Shown one piece after another: positions 3,435 to 5,876 of a stretch of DNA of 5,876 bases. Source of the stretch: an uncultured Phaeodactylibacter sp. (GTDB lineage Bacteria; Bacteroidota; Bacteroidia; Chitinophagales; Saprospiraceae). How positions within the stretch are numbered: position 1 is the first letter of the stretch; each line of letters opens with the position of its first letter. Under the pieces are notes generated by a model. It was not told the origin of the DNA and did no database searches. It saw only the letters and a program-made list of their open reading frames with translations. The stretch lies in the NCBI GenBank assembly GCA_913062745.1, contig CAJXXJ010000269.1, positions 1 to 5,876 of the forward strand, in the 5' to 3' direction. Position numbers and translations under genes: made by a program.

Positions 3435-5876
3435 TTATTCCTTCACCACTGAAATGGCCGTCTGCTTGCCATTCGCCCGCAGCGACAAGATATACGCACC
3501 AGTCGGCAGGCCGCTCAGATCATAGCGCACCTCCTGACGGCCCGCATCCAGCGTACCATTAAATACCGTAGCCAACTGCTGGCCATTCAGGTCAAACAAC
3601 TGCAGCTGAGCCTGGCCATCCACTTCCATATCAAAACGGACGGTGAGGCCACTGGCCACCGGATTCGGGAAGTATTGCACACCCATCTCCTCGTTGCTCA
3701 CCATCAGGGACAAACCGCCGCCGCCAATGAGGTTCATCAGCTGCGTAATGCGGCCTTCACCACCTACCGGGTAGTCATCAGCCGAGACTACACCGTTCAG
3801 TACCTGCACCAGATAGTTCGCCAGCGCCTGCTGATAGGTCACGCCCAGAGAAGTGAAGTCTGCACCGCGGAACGGATACTGATCGCCGCCGCGCGCCAGG
3901 AAGTTGATCGTGGAAATGGTAATGTCCGGAGCACCCGCTACGACCTCGCCATCTGCAATGATCGCTGTGCCGTCATCCAGCGTAGCGCTTACCACGCGGG
4001 AGCCTGCTGTCACTACGTTGCCGTCGCCATCCAGCTCCTGCGCCGTGCCTTCCAGGTCGTATACAAACTCAAAGCCTGCAACCTGCGCAAAGCGGCCGCT
4101 CACATCTTCTACGCGGGATACCGCATTCTCCAGTATCTCCTTAAACTGCGTAGCCGGCACCGGCTCCATGATAGACACAAAGTTGGAGAACGGCAGCATA
4201 TCAAAGGTAGTCAGCTCTGTCAGCTCCGTGCCTGCCTCGATAATGGTATTGTTGCGGATACCACCACCATTCTGCAGGGCCACCATCGGCGCCGGAGCAC
4301 CAAAGTCAGCGGCCAGCTCATTTGCCTGCCACAGCAGAGCATCAGCAATCAGGTTACCCTGATTCGTCTCGCGCGTGCGCACCTCCTGACGGATGCCGTT
4401 CAGGTCTACTTCGGTAATAGCCAGTACATTTTCTGCCAGGTTGGCAACGTAGTCTGATACCGGATCCACTACTTCAGCCTGCAGTTCTTCGTCAATCTCA
4501 TCCGTATCGACCAGCACCGGGCCGCTCTCCTCGCATACGTTGACCACATCGCCCGCTTTGTTGAAGCTGACTACCAGTTGGCCTACGTAGCGATACTCGC
4601 CCGCAGTCGTCACTACGTATACCGTCTCGCCTGCAGCATCCGTAATCTGCAGCGGGTAAGGGCCGCCTACGCTCAGGCCCGGCAGCGTATCCGCCGGGTT
4701 GTTGGTCAGCAGTTCGTCGCCGCCGCCTGCGATGATAATGTCTACACCGCTCAGCGCCTTGGCCAGGGAAGTATCCTGGCTGATGCCTTGCAGGTGGCTG
4801 ATCAGGATGATCTGCTCTGCGCCTTCTGACTGCAGCGCTGCAATCTGCTCCATGGCAATCGTCATCAGCGCCGTGTCTACTTCCACCCCACCCGGGCTGG
4901 AGATGAACGGCAGGTCAGTAGTGGTCAGGCCAAACACGCCAATATTCACGCCGTTGCGCTCGATGATGGTGCGCTCCGCAATCTGCCCGTTGTCTTTCAG
5001 CTCCTGCAGGCCAGGCACTGCGCTGAAGTCGAGGTTAGCGCTCAGGAACTTGGTGTCGTTGCCGGCCGTAGTGCCCTCGATCAGGCGCTCCAGAATAGCC
5101 GGGCCGAAGTCAAAATCATGGTTGCCAATCGCCAGAGCGTCGTAGCCCAGTGCATTCAGCACCTGCGCATCGTATAGCGGAGCATCTGCCGGCAGTTCCA
5201 GGCTCGCATTAAATTCCGGGCCCGGGAGGTAGTTGTCGCCGGAAGACAGCAGCACGCTCGCTACACCCGCATCCGCACTCTGCGCACGCAGATCAGCGAT
5301 TACCGCTGCAAAACGGGCAGCACCGCCGATATCCTCCAGGCCAGAGCCTGCGTTGATCAGCTGAGACTCGCCGTCGTTGTTGTGCAGAATCTGCAGCGTG
5401 AAAACCTTATCGTCGTCCGTATACGTCAGGAAGTTGTCAGACAGATCAAATGCAATGCTCGCCAGCTGAGTGGTGGCCGCATCATCACCGACTTCCGCCA
5501 GGATATCACCCGCAAAAGCCAGACCCCATACCCGTACAGTGCCGTCGTAGCTGAACAGCGTAGCTGCGTTGCCAGCCAGAAGATCGACAATCACGTTGTT
5601 CTCGTCCGTTACAACATAGGCGTAGTTGGCTGCCTCAGATGTCGTCTCAAAGGTGGTCAGGTTAGAACCTTCTGCAAGGCAAGCAGAGCTGCCAGACAGC
5701 TCAGATACGGTACCACCATCTACGTTGACTACCTGCGTAATACGGCCTTCGCCGCCTACCGGATAATCTGCAGCAGTTACCAGGCCGCTCACTGGGCCAA
5801 CCAGATAGTTCGCCAGCGCCTGCTGATAGGTCACGCCCAGAGAAGTGAAGTCTGCACCGCGGAACGGATACTGATC
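3435..5876 (-). CDS. Secreted 5'-nucleotidase-like metallophosphoesterase with T9SS sorting domain, 5' end outside window
   Basis: The frame is open to the right edge, giving 813 visible residues (numbered from 5876); a GTG at 5834 is internal, not a start. Order: residues 1-50, the end of an upstream nucleotidase C-terminal domain; 52-158, a linker domain (NYAYVVTDENNVIVDLLAG, VRVWGLAFAGD, FDLSDNF); about 158-430, metallophosphoesterase (LHNNDGES at 165-172, SGDN with D214, GNHDFDFG with N252 and H253, ISH with H361, AGGGDE near 383-388); about 485-690, 5'-nucleotidase C-terminal domain (RETNQGNLIADAL, NGGGIR at 536-541, LPFSN at 561-565, GRFAQVAGFEF at 594-604); about 730-813, T9SS type A sorting domain (YFPNP, LPTGAYILSL, final basic VVKE). 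It would release phosphate from nucleotides or related esters at the cell surface or outside. Two classical His-containing metal motifs are altered, so activity and metal are uncertain. The protein is very acidic. The gene ends in a clear terminator. Confidence 0.9.
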   Translation of the reverse strand, partial: DQYPFRGADFTSLGVTYQQALANYLVGPVSGLVTAADYPVGGEGRITQVVNVDGGTVSELSGSSACLAEGSNLTTFETTSEAANYAYVVTDENNVIVDLLAGNAATLFSYDGTVRVWGLAFAGDILAEVGDDAATTQLASIAFDLSDNFLTYTDDDKVFTLQILHNNDGESQLINAGSGLEDIGGAARFAAVIADLRAQSADAGVASVLLSSGDNYLPGPEFNASLELPADAPLYDAQVLNALGYDALAIGNHDFDFGPAILERLIEGTTAGNDTKFLSANLDFSAVPGLQELKDNGQIAERTIIERNGVNIGVFGLTTTDLPFISSPGGVEVDTALMTIAMEQIAALQSEGAEQIILISHLQGISQDTSLAKALSGVDIIIAGGGDELLTNNPADTLPGLSVGGPYPLQITDAAGETVYVVTTAGEYRYVGQLVVSFNKAGDVVNVCEESGPVLVDTDEIDEELQAEVVDPVSDYVANLAENVLAITEVDLNGIRQEVRTRETNQGNLIADALLWQANELAADFGAPAPMVALQNGGGIRNNTIIEAGTELTELTTFDMLPFSNFVSIMEPVPATQFKEILENAVSRVEDVSGRFAQVAGFEFVYDLEGTAQELDGDGNVVTAGSRVVSATLDDGTAIIADGEVVAGAPDITISTINFLARGGDQYPFRGADFTSLGVTYQQALANYLVQVLNGVVSADDYPVGGEGRITQLMNLIGGGGLSLMVSNEEMGVQYFPNPVASGLTVRFDMEVDGQAQLQLFDLNGQQLATVFNGTLDAGRQEVRYDLSGLPTGAYILSLRANGKQTAISVVKE
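3808..3884 (-). repeat. Intragenic repeat block, downstream copy
   Basis: These 77 bases are identical to 5800-5876 at a spacing of 1992 bp (664 codons, in frame). They encode the end of the nucleotidase C-terminal domain, DQYPFRGADFTSLGVTYQQA followed by LANYLV. The neighbouring 67 bases (3741-3807) are also homologous to 5733-5799 without gaps, but with roughly a third of positions different. Confidence 0.9.
5800..5876 (-). repeat. Intragenic repeat block, upstream copy, cut by window edge
   Basis: Identical to 3808-3884 over all 77 bases up to the last base of the window, so the identical stretch may be longer. It shows that another nucleotidase C-terminal domain lies directly upstream in the same protein. 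Confidence 0.9.

Noticed and set aside
3268..3525. Plus-strand frame of 85 codons
   Set aside because: It runs through direct repeat copy 2, the nucleotidase terminator and the antisense of the sorting domain, so it is not a plausible gene.
3675..5145. Long plus-strand open frames opposite the nucleotidase (260, 152, 148 and 83 codons)
   Set aside because: They lie opposite a gene with clear domains. GC-rich antisense frames of this kind arise from codon bias, and the translations show no recognisable motif.
1..5876. CRISPR arrays, tRNA or rRNA genes, riboswitches
   Set aside because: No regular short repeat array, cloverleaf or recognisable rRNA or riboswitch core was seen on either strand by eye.

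Overview
The window most likely comes from a member of the Bacteroidota, perhaps a marine saprospirian-type organism. The firm evidence is the C-terminal tail of the large minus-strand protein, which has the features of a type IX secretion (T9SS) sorting domain, a system confined to that phylum. Weaker support is the lack of a purine-rich ribosome binding site before the methyltransferase gene and the very acidic composition of the exported protein. The genus-level guess is inference only.

Layout from left to right. Positions 1-76 are a short unassigned flank. Positions 77-1448 are a complete insertion sequence: a DDE transposase on the minus strand, framed by perfect 18-bp terminal inverted repeats, with a hairpin over its start codon. 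Positions 1449-1692 hold an AT-rich remnant with a start-less open frame that would encode a small membrane peptide. From about 1700 the base composition becomes clearly more GC-rich. Positions 1795-2697 are an intact homocysteine S-methyltransferase gene (MmuM family) on the plus strand. Positions 2698-3434 are a gene-poor convergent intergenic region holding repeats: two copies of a roughly 98-bp direct repeat, an element with 17-bp perfect inverted repeats, a strong hairpin and a Rho-independent terminator. Positions 3435-5876 are the 3' part of a large minus-strand gene for a secreted, T9SS-sorted 5'-nucleotidase-like metallophosphoesterase that runs off the right edge.

The genes do not form one pathway. 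The methyltransferase works in the cytoplasm on sulfur amino acids, the nucleotidase would act outside the cell on phosphate esters, and the insertion sequence is a passenger. The most notable points are in the nucleotidase: it is built from at least two tandem copies of a 664-residue unit, with a 77-bp block identical between copies that reaches the window edge, and its metal-binding motifs depart from the classical ones. The repeat-rich intergenic region, where two repeat copies differ only at silent positions across a 12-codon core, is the other part worth attention. I found no convincing undescribed multi-gene system.
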